The notes: generated by a model from the letters alone, not told the origin. A stretch of DNA of 64,000 nucleotides from JACDAN01 sp963847235 (GCA_963847235.1 CAWJYU010000009.1:124001-188000), one strand, 5' to 3'. Positions 25,704 through 34,363 are shown, counted from the stretch's first letter. Translations and numbers: made by a program.

Positions 25704-26297
25704 ATGATTCAGGCAGGAGACGTCATCGAGAACCCGGTCACCGGCGAGCGGCTCGTCTTCCGCAAGACCTCGCGCGAGACGAACGGCGAGGCAGTCGTGC
25801 TCGAGACCTTCGTCAAGCCGAACGGCTTCGTCGCGGCCGCCCACGTCCATCCGCACCAGGAGGAGCGGTTCCAGGTCCTGCGCGGGACCGTCGGCTTCCG
25901 CCTCGGTCGGGAGAAGATCGTCGCGGGCCCGGGCGAGCGCGTGACCGTTCCGGCCGGGACGGCGCACAAGTTCTGGAACGCGGGCGACGACGAAGCACAC
26001 TTCGTCTGCGAGGTGCGCCCGGCGCTCCAGTTCGAGCAGCTGATCGAGACGATGTTCGGGCTCGCGGCAGACGGCAAGACGAACCGCAAGGGGATGCCGA
26101 ATCCGCTGCGACTTGCAGTCGTCGCACGGCACCACTTCGACGACGTCCGCCTCCCGTTCCCGCCTGCGTGGATGCAGCGGCTGGGCCTTGCGCTCGGTGC
26201 GCCCGTCGGCCGGATGCTGGGCTACCAGGCGACGTATGTCCCGGCCGGCGTGGACAGCGCGCAGCCGGTCACCGAAACGGTCACCGAAAGCGTCTAG
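25704..26297 (+). CDS. Cupin-domain protein
   Basis: The 197-aa protein has a single N-terminal cupin barrel. Motif 1 is HVHPHQEERFQVLRG (HxH and Glu metal ligands) and motif 2 is GERVTVPAGTAHKFWNAG with the last His. The C-terminal third is helical (FEQLIETMFGLAADGKTN ... RMLGYQATYVP). It resembles quercetin-dioxygenase-like cupins with a C-terminal extension; substrate is unknown. AAGGAG lies 8 nt before ATG 25704. It is followed by a small membrane protein 2 nt downstream. Confidence 0.8.
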   Translation: MIQAGDVIENPVTGERLVFRKTSRETNGEAVVLETFVKPNGFVAAAHVHPHQEERFQVLRGTVGFRLGREKIVAGPGERVTVPAGTAHKFWNAGDDEAHFVCEVRPALQFEQLIETMFGLAADGKTNRKGMPNPLRLAVVARHHFDDVRLPFPPAWMQRLGLALGAPVGRMLGYQATYVPAGVDSAQPVTETVTESV

Positions 26298-26299
26298 CG

Positions 26300-26443
26300 A
26301 TGCAAGGAAGCAGGCTCAAGACGCGCTTCTTCCTGGTCGGGCTCTTCCTCGTGCTCCTCGTGATCGCGGCGGCCGGCTGGGTGATTCGGCCGTTCGCCGC
26401 GATCGCCACGTGGGGCGCCGGGCTCGTCGAAGCGCGTTCTTGA
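26300..26443 (+). CDS. Small single-pass membrane protein
   Basis: The 47-aa frame begins at ATG 26300, 2 nt after the cupin stop: MQGSRLKTRFFLVGLFLVLL followed by VIAAAGWVIRPFAAIATWGAG. One long membrane helix behind a basic start, so the N-terminus stays in the cytoplasm. Probably translated together with the cupin. No family is recognised. Confidence 0.5.
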   Translation: MQGSRLKTRFFLVGLFLVLLVIAAAGWVIRPFAAIATWGAGLVEARS

Positions 26444-26481
26444 GGCTGTCCCGCTTCCGCGAGGTCGACGCGGCCGGTGAC

Positions 26482-26853
26482 CTACCTAGTCACGCTGCCG
26501 CGACTACGGCAGGCCGTCGCAATCCTGCCCTCGTGCTGGTTGATCTTCATGCGAACTTCGCGTGAATAGACGCGCCCGCCGCTCTTGTAGAACGAGACCG
26601 AGTACCACGGCCGGTACGGGTAGCCGGAGAGCTTGCGGAGCGCCCCCGCATTGACGGTGACGCCTCGATCGACCAGGACAGCGTCCCACCCGTGGGCCCG
26701 TAGACAGCTGTGAGCGACGAGGGCGGCGTCGCGCGGGGTCGAAACCGCCGACGCAACCGGCGCCAAGCTCAGCGCGACCAGAGCCGCGAGGGCGCCGACC
26801 ATCACCGGCGAAGGGCGAAGCCGCTGTCTCACGGTTGTCAGGTGATCGCGCAC
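26482..26853 (-). CDS. Small exported protein
   Basis: The 123-aa protein starts at GTG 26853 with a basic lead (MRDHLTTVRQRLRPSPV), a hydrophobic core (MVGALAALVALSLAPVASA) and an Ala-x-Ala cleavage site. The mature domain has Cys residues in HSCLRAHGWDAVLVDRG and ATACRSRG and a beta-rich middle (YSVSFYKSGGRVYSREVRM). Its first codons (DxLTTVR) closely resemble those of the HTH protein at 28547-28729, and both genes have a 63-bp repeat upstream. Confidence 0.65.
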   Translation of the reverse strand: MRDHLTTVRQRLRPSPVMVGALAALVALSLAPVASAVSTPRDAALVAHSCLRAHGWDAVLVDRGVTVNAGALRKLSGYPYRPWYSVSFYKSGGRVYSREVRMKINQHEGRIATACRSRGSVTR

Positions 26854-26860
26854 TTTCAGC

Positions 26861-26923
26861 GGTAAGTATCGTCACCACTTGTTACGACGAGACGGTAAGT
26901 TGAGTAAACAGTCTGTAAGAATC
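26861..26923 (-). repeat. 63-bp direct repeat, copy A (upstream of the exported protein)
   Basis: 61 of 63 bases match copy B at 28770-28832. It ends 7 bp before the start codon at 26853. It contains several GTAA/TTAC steps and GAGTAAACAGTCTGTAAG, so it may act as promoter or operator. Confidence 0.8.
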
Positions 26924-26994
26924 GGCTCCCGATGCAACCGGCCAGGGCGCCGACAACCGACTCCTCAGCGGCCGGCCGCTCAGTTCGAACGGGT

Positions 26995-28491
26995 TTAGCG
27001 CCGGCCGGTGAAGCGCAGTTGCGTGGAGAACCTGTTCGCGCGGGCGCGGTTCATCTCCGCCTTCAGCTGGACACGCAGCGTGTAGCGACCGGGGCGGAAG
27101 CGCATGTTGAAACGCACGACGCGTGACCGGTAGGCGTCCATGCTGCCGACCCGCTTGAGCACTCGCTTCCCACGCGCGTTGTAGAGGCCGGCCTCGAAGA
27201 GCGCGTCCTCTTTGGCGTTCAGCACGAGCTCTAGGCCCACCCTCCGGGCCGGCTGGGTCCGCTTGCGCGGCCACTTCACGCGGGCGCCGTCTACGCGGGT
27301 CGTGTGGCGCCAGGGGCGCAGCTTGCTCTGACAGCCGCCGCGTGTCTGTGCCGTTGCGGCCTTGACCGAGTAGAACGACGGCCGGCGCGTGCCGTCCGCA
27401 CGGACAAGACCAGCCTGCCAGCGATCGAGGTTGGGCTCGTCGCGCAGCAGGAAGAAGAGCACCGAATGCACGGAGGCGTCGCACGCGAGGTAGCGGACGG
27501 CGTCGCCGTAGATTTTCGCCTGCGCGTTTTCGTTCGTCGGCCGGATGCTCTCCCGGCCGAAGTACGCGAACGCGGCCGAGGGGACGGCATTGGCCTGCCA
27601 GCCGAGCTCGTCGAGCCGGAACTTCATTCCGCCCGATCCTGTTCCCTCGGGGAAGCGCGGCTGTGCGGTGCCGCGAAAGGCGTCCCAGAACGCTTGCTTG
27701 ATGCGGCCCAGGTTGGGCACGCCGGCGTTCGGCCAGCGGTAGCCCTTCATCAGCGGGTCCCGGTCGTGATCCGGATACGGGTGGTACGCGAGCTCGTCCA
27801 TGATCGGCCGCTTGCGGCCGCTCGCCCGGTACGCCTTTCCGAGGGCGTTGATGAAGCGGACGGGGGAGGTCGAGACGTTGTTCGCAGCACCCGGCCGGTC
27901 ACCGCCGCGCGGTGAGAGCCCAAGACCGATCACTCGGATCCTGGGGTCGACAGCCTTGAGGGAATCGTAGGACGCGGCGAGCAGCCTGTAGTACGAGCGG
28001 GCGGAGACGTTTTGCCCCGAGCTCCCGAACTGCGGTTGCCAGAAGCGCGGCTGGTTGGGCTCGTTTCCGATGATGAAGTCCTTGACCGTGGGGTATCGGC
28101 GCGCCAGGAGCGCGACATACTGCGCGTAGAGCGCCGGTGCGTGGGGATTCTCGGCGACGGCCTTCGCCTTCGTGGGGGACACCGAGAAGACCGGGCGGAC
28201 ACCGCGAAGGGTTGCGAGGGGGACGTAGAGATCGAGCTGCCACTGGTCCGGGATCGTGGTCGGCGCGGCGGGGTCGAAGTTGACCGAGATTCGGTTCTCG
28301 GTCATGCCGAGCTCGCCCATGCTGTCGAGGAACCAGGCGCTCTGGTCCGGGTACCTGCCGAGGTCGTCGGAAACGCCGACGCGCAGCGCGGCAGAAGCGC
28401 CACCGGTGAACGTGAGCGCAGACAGGGCAAACAGGACGACGAGGCCCTGCAATCGCCTCCTGCTTCGGCGAGCTGTGTTCTTCGAGTTCAT
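26995..28491 (-). CDS. Secreted GH-A clan glycoside hydrolase-like protein
   Basis: The 498-aa protein starts at ATG 28491 behind GAAAGGGACG. Its signal peptide is RRRLQGLVVLFALSALTFTG with cleavage after GASA. The barrel shows FIIGNEPNQPRFW (about 139-151, with the acid/base Glu in NEP) and KFRLDELGW (about 290-298, a Glu at the nucleophile position), the spacing seen in clan GH-A enzymes such as GH5 or GH39. After about 400 a beta-rich domain follows (GLELVLNAKEDALFEAGLYNARGKRVL). Substrate is unknown; plant or microbial glycan is likely. It is flanked by the two copies of the 63-bp repeat. Confidence 0.7.
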   Translation of the reverse strand: MNSKNTARRSRRRLQGLVVLFALSALTFTGGASAALRVGVSDDLGRYPDQSAWFLDSMGELGMTENRISVNFDPAAPTTIPDQWQLDLYVPLATLRGVRPVFSVSPTKAKAVAENPHAPALYAQYVALLARRYPTVKDFIIGNEPNQPRFWQPQFGSSGQNVSARSYYRLLAASYDSLKAVDPRIRVIGLGLSPRGGDRPGAANNVSTSPVRFINALGKAYRASGRKRPIMDELAYHPYPDHDRDPLMKGYRWPNAGVPNLGRIKQAFWDAFRGTAQPRFPEGTGSGGMKFRLDELGWQANAVPSAAFAYFGRESIRPTNENAQAKIYGDAVRYLACDASVHSVLFFLLRDEPNLDRWQAGLVRADGTRRPSFYSVKAATAQTRGGCQSKLRPWRHTTRVDGARVKWPRKRTQPARRVGLELVLNAKEDALFEAGLYNARGKRVLKRVGSMDAYRSRVVRFNMRFRPGRYTLRVQLKAEMNRARANRFSTQLRFTGRR

Positions 28492-28546
28492 CGTCCCTTT
28501 CTTTGTGGGTGTGTCCACCACCGCCAAGATGCGGCAGCGTCTCGGC

Positions 28547-28729
28547 TCAGGCGCTTGATCGTTGCTTGACGATCTGGAGGATGCGCACGTGCGAAACGCC
28601 GGCAGCCGCGGCGATCTGGCGAAGGCTCGAGCCCTCGGCATGAGCTTGGCGGATCGCTTCACGCCAGGAGGCGTTGGCCTCGGAGCGGCGCGCTGTCGCT
28701 CGTTTCACCGTTGTCAGGGGGTCGGCCAT
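28547..28729 (-). CDS. Small helix-turn-helix protein
   Basis: The 60-aa protein reads MADPLTTVKRATARRSEANA followed by SWREAIRQAHAEGSSLRQIA and AAAGVSHVRILQIVKQRSSA. The second half is a compact HTH (SLRQIAAAAGVSHVRILQIV) like the DNA-binding end of resolvases or sigma region 4, without any other domain. It lies 55 bp before the glycoside hydrolase gene in the same direction and 40 bp after repeat copy B, so it may regulate its own operon. Confidence 0.7.
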   Translation of the reverse strand: MADPLTTVKRATARRSEANASWREAIRQAHAEGSSLRQIAAAAGVSHVRILQIVKQRSSA

Positions 28730-28769
28730 CGTGCTGTGTCCCTCTCGCGTCGAAGTCTCAAGTAGCAGT

Positions 28770-28832
28770 GGTAAGTATCGTCACCACTTGTAACGACGAG
28801 ACGGTAAGTTCAGTAAACAGTCTGTAAGAATC
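28770..28832 (-). repeat. 63-bp direct repeat, copy B (upstream of the HTH gene)
   Basis: It matches copy A at 26861-26923 in 61 of 63 bases. It lies 40 bp before ATG 28729, so both copies have the same orientation relative to a following minus-strand gene. Confidence 0.8.
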
Positions 28833-28844
28833 CTGCTGGGCGAA

Positions 28845-29258
28845 TCAGCCGAAGGCAACGGCTTGGTGCAGGCCGACCAGATTGCCGTCTGCGGCCCTGA
28901 GCACACCAAGGCGCCCACCCGGGACGTCGACGATTCCTGTCGCCGGGTCACCATTCGTGACGTCGGCCGTGCCGATCTCGGCGAGCGAGCCGTCGGCGAT
29001 CTCGCCCAACGGGACCGCACCGGCCGCAACGAGCGCTCGATGCGCCTCCTCGATCTCCGCGACCTCCCAGAAAACGAGCGGATGGTCGACCCACGGCGCC
29101 GAGGACAGGCCAACCTCTGCGCCGGCGCCCGTGAACACGGCAAAGTCGTCGCCCACGAACGCCGGCTCTTGCCCGAGCACGGCCGTCCACGCGTCAACGC
29201 TCGTCACAAGGTCCCGGGCCGGGAAGACCACATTCTTGAAGCCGAGCAGCTGACCCAT
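28845..29258 (-). CDS. VOC-superfamily (glyoxalase-like) protein
   Basis: The 137-aa protein starts at ATG 29258 (MGQLLGFKNVVFPARDLVTSVDAWTAVLG); a longer start at 29282 exists. The beta-alpha-beta-beta-beta pattern appears twice, with WVDHPLVFWEVAEIEEAHRALVAAGA and DVPGGRLGVLRAADGNLVGLHQ. It lacks the strict metal-ligand pattern of glyoxalase I. Dioxygenase, fosfomycin-resistance-like or binding roles are all possible. The stop at 28845 lies 12 bp past repeat copy B. Confidence 0.75.
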   Translation of the reverse strand: MGQLLGFKNVVFPARDLVTSVDAWTAVLGQEPAFVGDDFAVFTGAGAEVGLSSAPWVDHPLVFWEVAEIEEAHRALVAAGAVPLGEIADGSLAEIGTADVTNGDPATGIVDVPGGRLGVLRAADGNLVGLHQAVAFG

Positions 29259-29283
29259 CCGGCCCGATGATGCCAGCGCCAAG

Positions 29284-30223
29284 TCAGGCCGTGGCGGGTT
29301 GCTTGTCGCGGCGGAAGAGCATGTTCTTGGCGGCGCCGAAGCCGAACGCCCACACCATCACGATGACGCCGAGGACGACGTTCCACATCGTGAGGATGGC
29401 GTCCTGGGTGATCGAGAAGGCGGCGATGTCTTCGGCCGATGCGTGGCTTCGCAAAGTGGCCACGTCCAGCGCCTGGGTCTGGCCCACACCCCCGGGCGTG
29501 ATCGCAAACAAGCCGGACAGCATGTGTGAGGCAGCGACCATGAAGACGGTGAAGGGCGTGACCGGGATCGAGAACGCGGCCATGAAGACGACGTTCACAC
29601 CGATGCGGCAGCAGTAGGAAAGGCCACACGGAAGCGCGACCTCCCTCGCATAGCGGCGCCAGTCGCGCAAGATGGCCCCACCGGCCTTGATCTGGTGCCA
29701 GGTCTTCTCCAGCCGCGGTTTCAGCCTGCGGCCAGAGCAGGCGCAGGGCGACGAGGAACGCCACCACGATCAGGACGATCACGACTGGGTGCTCGGCCAG
29801 AAAGCCGCCTGTCTCGTCGGACGGCGACCCCTTCGAGACCGTGCGCGGACGGAAGATCAGAGCCAGGATCACCATGACGACGCTCACGCCGGTGAAGAAG
29901 AGCGATTGGACGACCGTCGCCGACGTGACCCCGGCAACCGATGATCCGCGGATGCTCGTTCGGAAGATGCCGATCATGGCCGCGGTTCCGGCCTGCGCCG
30001 GAGTGAACGCATTGATCGCAGTGCCGCCCTGGGAGGCGCCCCACGAAGTCTTGAAGGAGAGGCCCGAGCGCGGGTAGGCAGCCCGAAGGATGTTGCGCCA
30101 GCCCACACCGATCAGTGCCGACTCTGCCGTCTTGAGCGCGAGCGCGAGCACGAGCCAGTAGAAGGAGACGTCGCCGATCCGCCCGAAAACGCCGGCGATC
30201 CAGTCCCAGAACTGGTCGAGCAC
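29284..30223 (-). CDS. Lysylphosphatidylglycerol synthase TM/flippase-like membrane protein, one frame break
   Basis: About 312 aa with roughly seven to eight membrane helices. The typical UPF0104 segments are present: SWGASQGGTAINAFTPAQAGTAAMIGIFR, then after the break VFMVAASHMLSGLFAITPGGVGQTQALDVATLR, whose TPGGVGQTQ string is the family hallmark. The frame changes near 29722 (RLLWPQ before, RLKPRLEKTWHQIK after); removing one base repairs it. The family includes MprF membrane domains and AglD-like glycan transport proteins. Substrate is unknown. GTG 30223 has a CAGACT box 6 nt upstream, similar to other leaderless starts. Confidence 0.75.
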
Positions 30224-30358
30224 GCGTCCAGTCTGAACCGGTCAGCCGCGCGCTGCGGGAGAGCACCTCTAGAAATGCGCGCCTCAGCGTGTACGAGTCC
30301 GCGCACGCGGCCTCGCCTTGGAAGGCCAGTCAGCCGACCCCGAGGAGCAACGTGTCGG

Positions 30359-30477
30359 CTGAAGGGCAGCTCGAAACCGAGGCAGGTCGTGCTCGACGGC
30401 GGACATGTGATCCACGAGGACAATCCCAGCGGGGGGTGCTTGCCGAGGTCGTCAAGGTTCTGGAGAGCATCCGCTAG
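30359..30477 (+). pseudogene. Remnant of an alpha/beta-hydrolase C-terminus
   Basis: KPRQVVLDGGHVIHEDNP in one frame continues as GVLAEVVKVLESIR and a stop in another, with the switch at a six-G run (30431-30436). GGHVIHEDNP is the usual catalytic-His segment at the end of alpha/beta hydrolases. Nothing before about 30359 looks like the rest of such an enzyme, so only the tail remains. Confidence 0.5.
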
Positions 30478-31229
30478 GACGGCATCTCCATCTCCATGGA
30501 CGGTGACTGCCCAGGCTCGGTCAGCATCGGAACGGTCGAAGGCGAGACTGCGACCCAAAGCCCAAGGGCGATCAGGCCGATCCCGACGGCACGCCTCAGC
30601 TGCGGTCCGTTGGGGAACACCTTCTCGACGAAGATCACCGCGGCGATCACCACCATCCAGAACACGCTCATCACGCCGAGCGCGAACAACACGGCCATCA
30701 GGCCGAGGCAGCACCCGACGCAGTACAGGCCGTTCACGATTCCGGCCCGGAGGGCTCCACGCTCACCCGGATCGTGCGGGCTGCGGCAACGGCGCAACAG
30801 TTGCTCCTTCGCGGGCGTCAGCTCGTAGATGCCGGCCAGAACGATGACTGCGCCCGCTGCGTACGGACCATCCCGGTCCCAGGCGAACCGACCGAGCTCG
30901 AACGACGTCACAACACGAAACAGCGCGTACGCGACGGCGCCGAAGGCGGTCCAGACGGCGAGGTAGCCGACGCCGAAGAGCGCTGTCGGCAGGGCTCGAG
31001 TGACGGCGACGGCCGCCGGCACCGCCGACGGCAGCATCATCGCGGCCATCATCGCCGCCCAGACGCCGAGGAACCACCCGAGCCCGCCGAGATCGGTGCC
31101 CGGCCCGGCATCCATCCCGCGCATTCGGTCGACGGTGACCACCCACGCAGCCGCAGCGGCGCCGAGAAACACGAGCGTCGTTCTGGCCGGCCAGGCGAGG
31201 AAGTTCATGACAGGCGCGCCCTCGTACAA
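30474..31229 (-). CDS. DUF2182 membrane protein
   Basis: The 251-aa protein has six or seven membrane helices. WAAMMAAMMLPSAVPA, GIYELTPAKEQLLRRCRSP and NGLYCVGCCLGLMAVLFALGVM are the DUF2182 signatures, with a Cys pair and Met-rich helices that suggest metal handling. It ends in a Met-rich tail (SPSMEMEMPS). A DUF1326 gene often accompanies this family; none is seen here. The start is uncertain: TTG 31229 (behind GGGAGAA) or the ATG 21 nt downstream (MNFLAWPARTT). Confidence 0.8.
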   Translation of the reverse strand: MYEGAPVMNFLAWPARTTLVFLGAAAAAWVVTVDRMRGMDAGPGTDLGGLGWFLGVWAAMMAAMMLPSAVPAAVAVTRALPTALFGVGYLAVWTAFGAVAYALFRVVTSFELGRFAWDRDGPYAAGAVIVLAGIYELTPAKEQLLRRCRSPHDPGERGALRAGIVNGLYCVGCCLGLMAVLFALGVMSVFWMVVIAAVIFVEKVFPNGPQLRRAVGIGLIALGLWVAVSPSTVPMLTEPGQSPSMEMEMPS

Positions 31230-31375
31230 CGTCGATTCTCCCTTCGTCGGGACTCGTTGCGTCCTCTCTTCGGACTGAGATCGGGTGGGAAACTCATCGC
31301 TCCGCCAAAGCCCGTAATCGTGAGCTTGTCGCGCACTGCGGTCAACTCCGGAACCGACGTGACGTCTTATTCCCC

Positions 31376-32083
31376 GTGGACGACACGCGCGCGCTGCGCG
31401 GGCAGGGGCGGTGGAACGAGGCGCTCGAGCTGACCGACGATCCGTTCGAACGTGCGGACCTGCTGAACGAGCAGGCGCTCTTCACGGGCTCCGCGGAGGC
31501 ACGCGAGGCGGCCGGGCGGGAGCTGCTCCGCGCGGAGGCCCGGCTGCTCCAGGAGCGCGGCCGGATCCTGCATGCGGCCTTTCTCTCCGACCGGAAGGAG
31601 GATCGCCACGAGCTGGAGCTCTTCTGCCGTTCGCTCGAGCTGGCCCGCGAGGCCGGCGACGAGCGGATCGAGAGCTGGGCGGAGTTCTGGATCGGGATCG
31701 TCCACCAGGTCGTGCGCGACGACCACGACCGGTCCCTGCCGCACTTCCAGGCCGCCTACGACTGGGCGAGGGCGCACGACGACACGCTGCTGCAGTCGTA
31801 CGCGATCCGGCATCTCGGCTTCGCCTGGTACGAGCAGGGGAACCGGGAGGAAGGCAGGCGCGGGCTGGAGGAGTCCGTCGAGCTCCGGCGGAAGGACGGC
31901 TTCCTCCCCGGCGTCGCCGCTGGGCTGCTGACGCTGGCGGAGGTCGCCGGCGAGGAAGGCCGCACAGACGACGCGCGCCGGCTACTCGAGGAGGCGAAGC
32001 AGGCAGCGGACGCCTCGGGCGCGACCGCGTTCGGCGCGCGGATCGACGCCGCGCTAGCGGCGCCCGAGAGGATCCCTGACTAG
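31376..32083 (+). CDS. TPR-repeat protein
   Basis: The 235-aa all-helical protein has TPR-like pairs. Examples are LELFCRSLELAREAGDERIESWAEFWIGIVHQ, SLPHFQAAYDWARAHDDTLLQSYAIRHLGFAWYEQGN and LLTLAEVAGEEGRTDDARRLLEEAKQAAD. It has no catalytic domain, signal peptide or membrane helix. Probably a protein-protein interaction scaffold; partner unknown. Its stop overlaps by 4 bp the stop of a minus-strand gene. Confidence 0.75.
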   Translation: MDDTRALRGQGRWNEALELTDDPFERADLLNEQALFTGSAEAREAAGRELLRAEARLLQERGRILHAAFLSDRKEDRHELELFCRSLELAREAGDERIESWAEFWIGIVHQVVRDDHDRSLPHFQAAYDWARAHDDTLLQSYAIRHLGFAWYEQGNREEGRRGLEESVELRRKDGFLPGVAAGLLTLAEVAGEEGRTDDARRLLEEAKQAADASGATAFGARIDAALAAPERIPD

Positions 32084-32316
32084 GTGGCTTCGAGCAGCTC
32101 GACGCCCGAGCCGGGGTGCATGGCGTCCCAGACTCTGAGGTAGAGCGAGACCTCCATCCGCGCCTGATCGTCGTCAAACGCCCGCGGAACCTCGACCTTG
32201 ACGGCAATGCCCTCCGCGTGCGCGTGGACCTCACCGACGTCGGCGATGCATTCCGCGCGCCGAAGGAAGCCGAGGAGCTCTTCGGCGAGACGAGGGTCAC
32301 TGAGCCGCACGTGCAT
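32080..32316 (-). CDS. Small conserved-looking protein
   Basis: The 78-aa protein starts at ATG 32316 behind GAGAGG: MHVRLSDPRLAEELLGFLRR, AECIADVGEVHAHAEGIAVK, VEVPRAFDDDQARMEVSLYL, RVWDAMHPGSGVELLEAT. Predicted alpha/beta. The longer frame upstream of 32316 is not protein-like. No function is recognised. It is a single gene facing the TPR gene. Confidence 0.6.
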   Translation of the reverse strand: MHVRLSDPRLAEELLGFLRRAECIADVGEVHAHAEGIAVKVEVPRAFDDDQARMEVSLYLRVWDAMHPGSGVELLEAT

Positions 32317-32377
32317 GCCTCTCACTCTTTGTGACGCATCCGAAACGCACAAGTCCGGACCTTCAGAGTCCGATCGC

Positions 32378-33955
32378 ATGGATAGGCTCATTCCCGTGGC
32401 GCTGCTGACGTCGCAGGTCGAACGCGAGTCCGAGTCGTTCGCGCAGCGGCGTGACCGAATGGAAGCCTTCGTCGCCGAGCTCCGCGAGCGGACCGGGCAG
32501 GTCGCGCGAGGCGGCGGAGAGAAGGCCGTCGAGCGCCACCGGTCCCGCGGGAAGATGACCGCACGCGAGCGCGTAAATCGCCTTGTCGATCCCGGCACGG
32601 CGTTCCTCGAGCTCAGCGCGCTCGCGGCATTGGATCTGTACGACGGCCAGGCGCCCGGCGCGGGAATCGTGACCGGCATCGGCGTCGTGGAGGGCCTGGA
32701 GTGCGTGATCGTCGCGAACGACGCGACCGTCAAAGGCGGGACGTACTTCCCGATGACGGTGAAAAAGCATCTGCGCGCGCAGGAGATCGCGGAGCAGAAC
32801 AACCTGCCCTGCATCTACCTCGTGGACTCCGGCGGCGCATTCCTTCCGCTTCAGGACGAGGTCTTCCCCGACCGCGAGCACTTCGGGCGGATCTTCTTCA
32901 ACCAGGCGCGAATGTCGGCGAAGGGGATTCCGCAGATCGCGGCCGTGATGGGCTCGTGCACGGCCGGCGGCGCCTACGTCCCGGCGATGAGCGACGAGAC
33001 GATCATCGTCCGCGGAACGGGGACGATCTTCATCGGCGGGCCGCCGCTCGTGAAGGCGGCGACCGGCCAGGAGGTCTCCGCGGAGGAGCTGGGCGGCGCC
33101 GACGTGCACACCCGGCGCTCGGGCGTCGCCGACCACTACGCGACGAGCGACGAGCACGCCCTCGCCATCGTCCGCTCCGTCGTCCGCAACCTGCACCGGC
33201 GGAAGGAGGCTCCGTGGGACGTGGCTCATCCGGAGGAGCCCGTCGCCGACCCGTCCGAGCTGTACGGGCTGATCCCCGAGGACTTCCGCCAGCAGGTCGA
33301 TCCGCGCGAGCTGATCGCGCGCATCGTCGACGGGAGCCGGTTCCACGAGTTCAAGGAGAACTACGGCGAGACGCTCGTCTGCGGCTTCGCTCGCATTGAG
33401 GGCTTTCCCGTCGGGATCCTCGCGAACAACGGCGTGCTCTTCGCGGAGTCGTCGCAGAAGGGCGCGCACTTCATCGAGCTCGCGTGCAAGCGGCGGGTGC
33501 CCCTCGTCTACCTGCAGAACATCACCGGCTTCATGGTCGGCGTCGAGTACGAGACGGGAGGGATCGCACGCGACGGCGCCAAGCTCGTGATGGCGACGGC
33601 CTGCGCGGCGGTACCGAAGTTCACCGTCGTCACGGGCGGCTCGTTCGGCGCCGGTAACTACGCGATGTGCGGGCGGGCGTACGGGCCACGGCAGCTCTGG
33701 ATGTGGCCGAACGCGCGCATCTCCGTCATGGGCGGCGAGCAGGCCGCCACCGTCCTGACGATCGTCGGCGACGCCGATCCCGACGAGATCCGCGCCAAGT
33801 ACGAGGCCGAGGGCAACCCGTACTACTCGACGGCCAGGCTCTGGGACGACGGGATCATCGACCCGCTGGACACGCGGCGCGTCCTGGCGCTCGGGATCTC
33901 GGCCGCGCTCAACGCGCCCATCCCGGACACCCAGTTCGGCATCTTCCGGATGTGA
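32378..33955 (+). CDS. Acyl-CoA carboxylase beta (carboxyltransferase) subunit, methylcrotonyl-CoA type
   Basis: The 525-aa protein has an N-terminal half with RHRSRGKMTARERVNRLVDPGTAFLEL and a C-terminal half with ENYGETLVCGFARIEGFPVGILANNGVLF, the two crotonase-fold domains. MGSCTAGGAYVPAMSDE and GGSFGAGNYAMCGRAYGPR are oxyanion-hole glycine motifs. It matches MCC-beta and related GCC-beta subunits by layout. It would transfer carboxyl from biotin to 3-methylcrotonyl-CoA in leucine breakdown. The likely biotin-bearing partner is at 38973-40646. The ATG at 32378 and a GTG at 32396 are both possible starts. Confidence 0.85.
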   Translation: MDRLIPVALLTSQVERESESFAQRRDRMEAFVAELRERTGQVARGGGEKAVERHRSRGKMTARERVNRLVDPGTAFLELSALAALDLYDGQAPGAGIVTGIGVVEGLECVIVANDATVKGGTYFPMTVKKHLRAQEIAEQNNLPCIYLVDSGGAFLPLQDEVFPDREHFGRIFFNQARMSAKGIPQIAAVMGSCTAGGAYVPAMSDETIIVRGTGTIFIGGPPLVKAATGQEVSAEELGGADVHTRRSGVADHYATSDEHALAIVRSVVRNLHRRKEAPWDVAHPEEPVADPSELYGLIPEDFRQQVDPRELIARIVDGSRFHEFKENYGETLVCGFARIEGFPVGILANNGVLFAESSQKGAHFIELACKRRVPLVYLQNITGFMVGVEYETGGIARDGAKLVMATACAAVPKFTVVTGGSFGAGNYAMCGRAYGPRQLWMWPNARISVMGGEQAATVLTIVGDADPDEIRAKYEAEGNPYYSTARLWDDGIIDPLDTRRVLALGISAALNAPIPDTQFGIFRM

Positions 33956-34323
33956 GCGGAAGCGAGGAGCTCGAGCAGGCGTTCGCGTACGACCGCGAGG
34001 GCTACGAGGCAGAGGCGATCCCGCACTACGAGCAGGCGATCGCGGCAGGCCTGGACGACGAGCAGCTCCAGAAGGCGATGCTGGGCCTCGGCAGCTCCCT
34101 GAGGAACGTCGACCGGATCGGCGAGTCGGTCTCGGTGCTCGAGGACGCGGTCCGACGCTTTCCCGACCACCAGTCGCTGCCGGTCTTCCTTGCGTTCTCC
34201 CTCTGGTCGGCCGGCCGGGGGGCCGAGGCACTGGCCCTCCTCGCCCGGCGCCTCGGCGACGGCTCGGGCTACGAGCGGGCGATCGGCGAATACGCGGACG
34301 ACATTGAGCGTTCGAAGGGCTGA
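33952..34323 (+). CDS. Small TPR protein
   Basis: The 123-aa protein starts at GTG 33952, overlapping the carboxylase stop by 4 bp, so translation is coupled. Helical pairs AFAYDREGYEAEAIPHYEQAIAAG and EQLQKAMLGLGSSLRNVDRI follow the TPR pattern, and SLPVFLAFSLWSAGRGAEALALLARRL is a third. It resembles the tetratrico-peptide group 5 proteins of bacteria. Probably an adaptor; no partner is evident. Confidence 0.75.
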   Translation: MSGSEELEQAFAYDREGYEAEAIPHYEQAIAAGLDDEQLQKAMLGLGSSLRNVDRIGESVSVLEDAVRRFPDHQSLPVFLAFSLWSAGRGAEALALLARRLGDGSGYERAIGEYADDIERSKG

Positions 34324-34351
34324 TAGTGGGTACACGCCTCCCGACTGGGGT

Positions 34352-34357
34352 TAGGCT
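34352..34357 (+). promoter_or_regulatory. -10 box of a leaderless promoter
   Basis: TAGGCT ends 6 nt before ATG 34364, with no ribosome-binding site between. Confidence 0.5.
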
Positions 34358-34363
34358 CACCCC

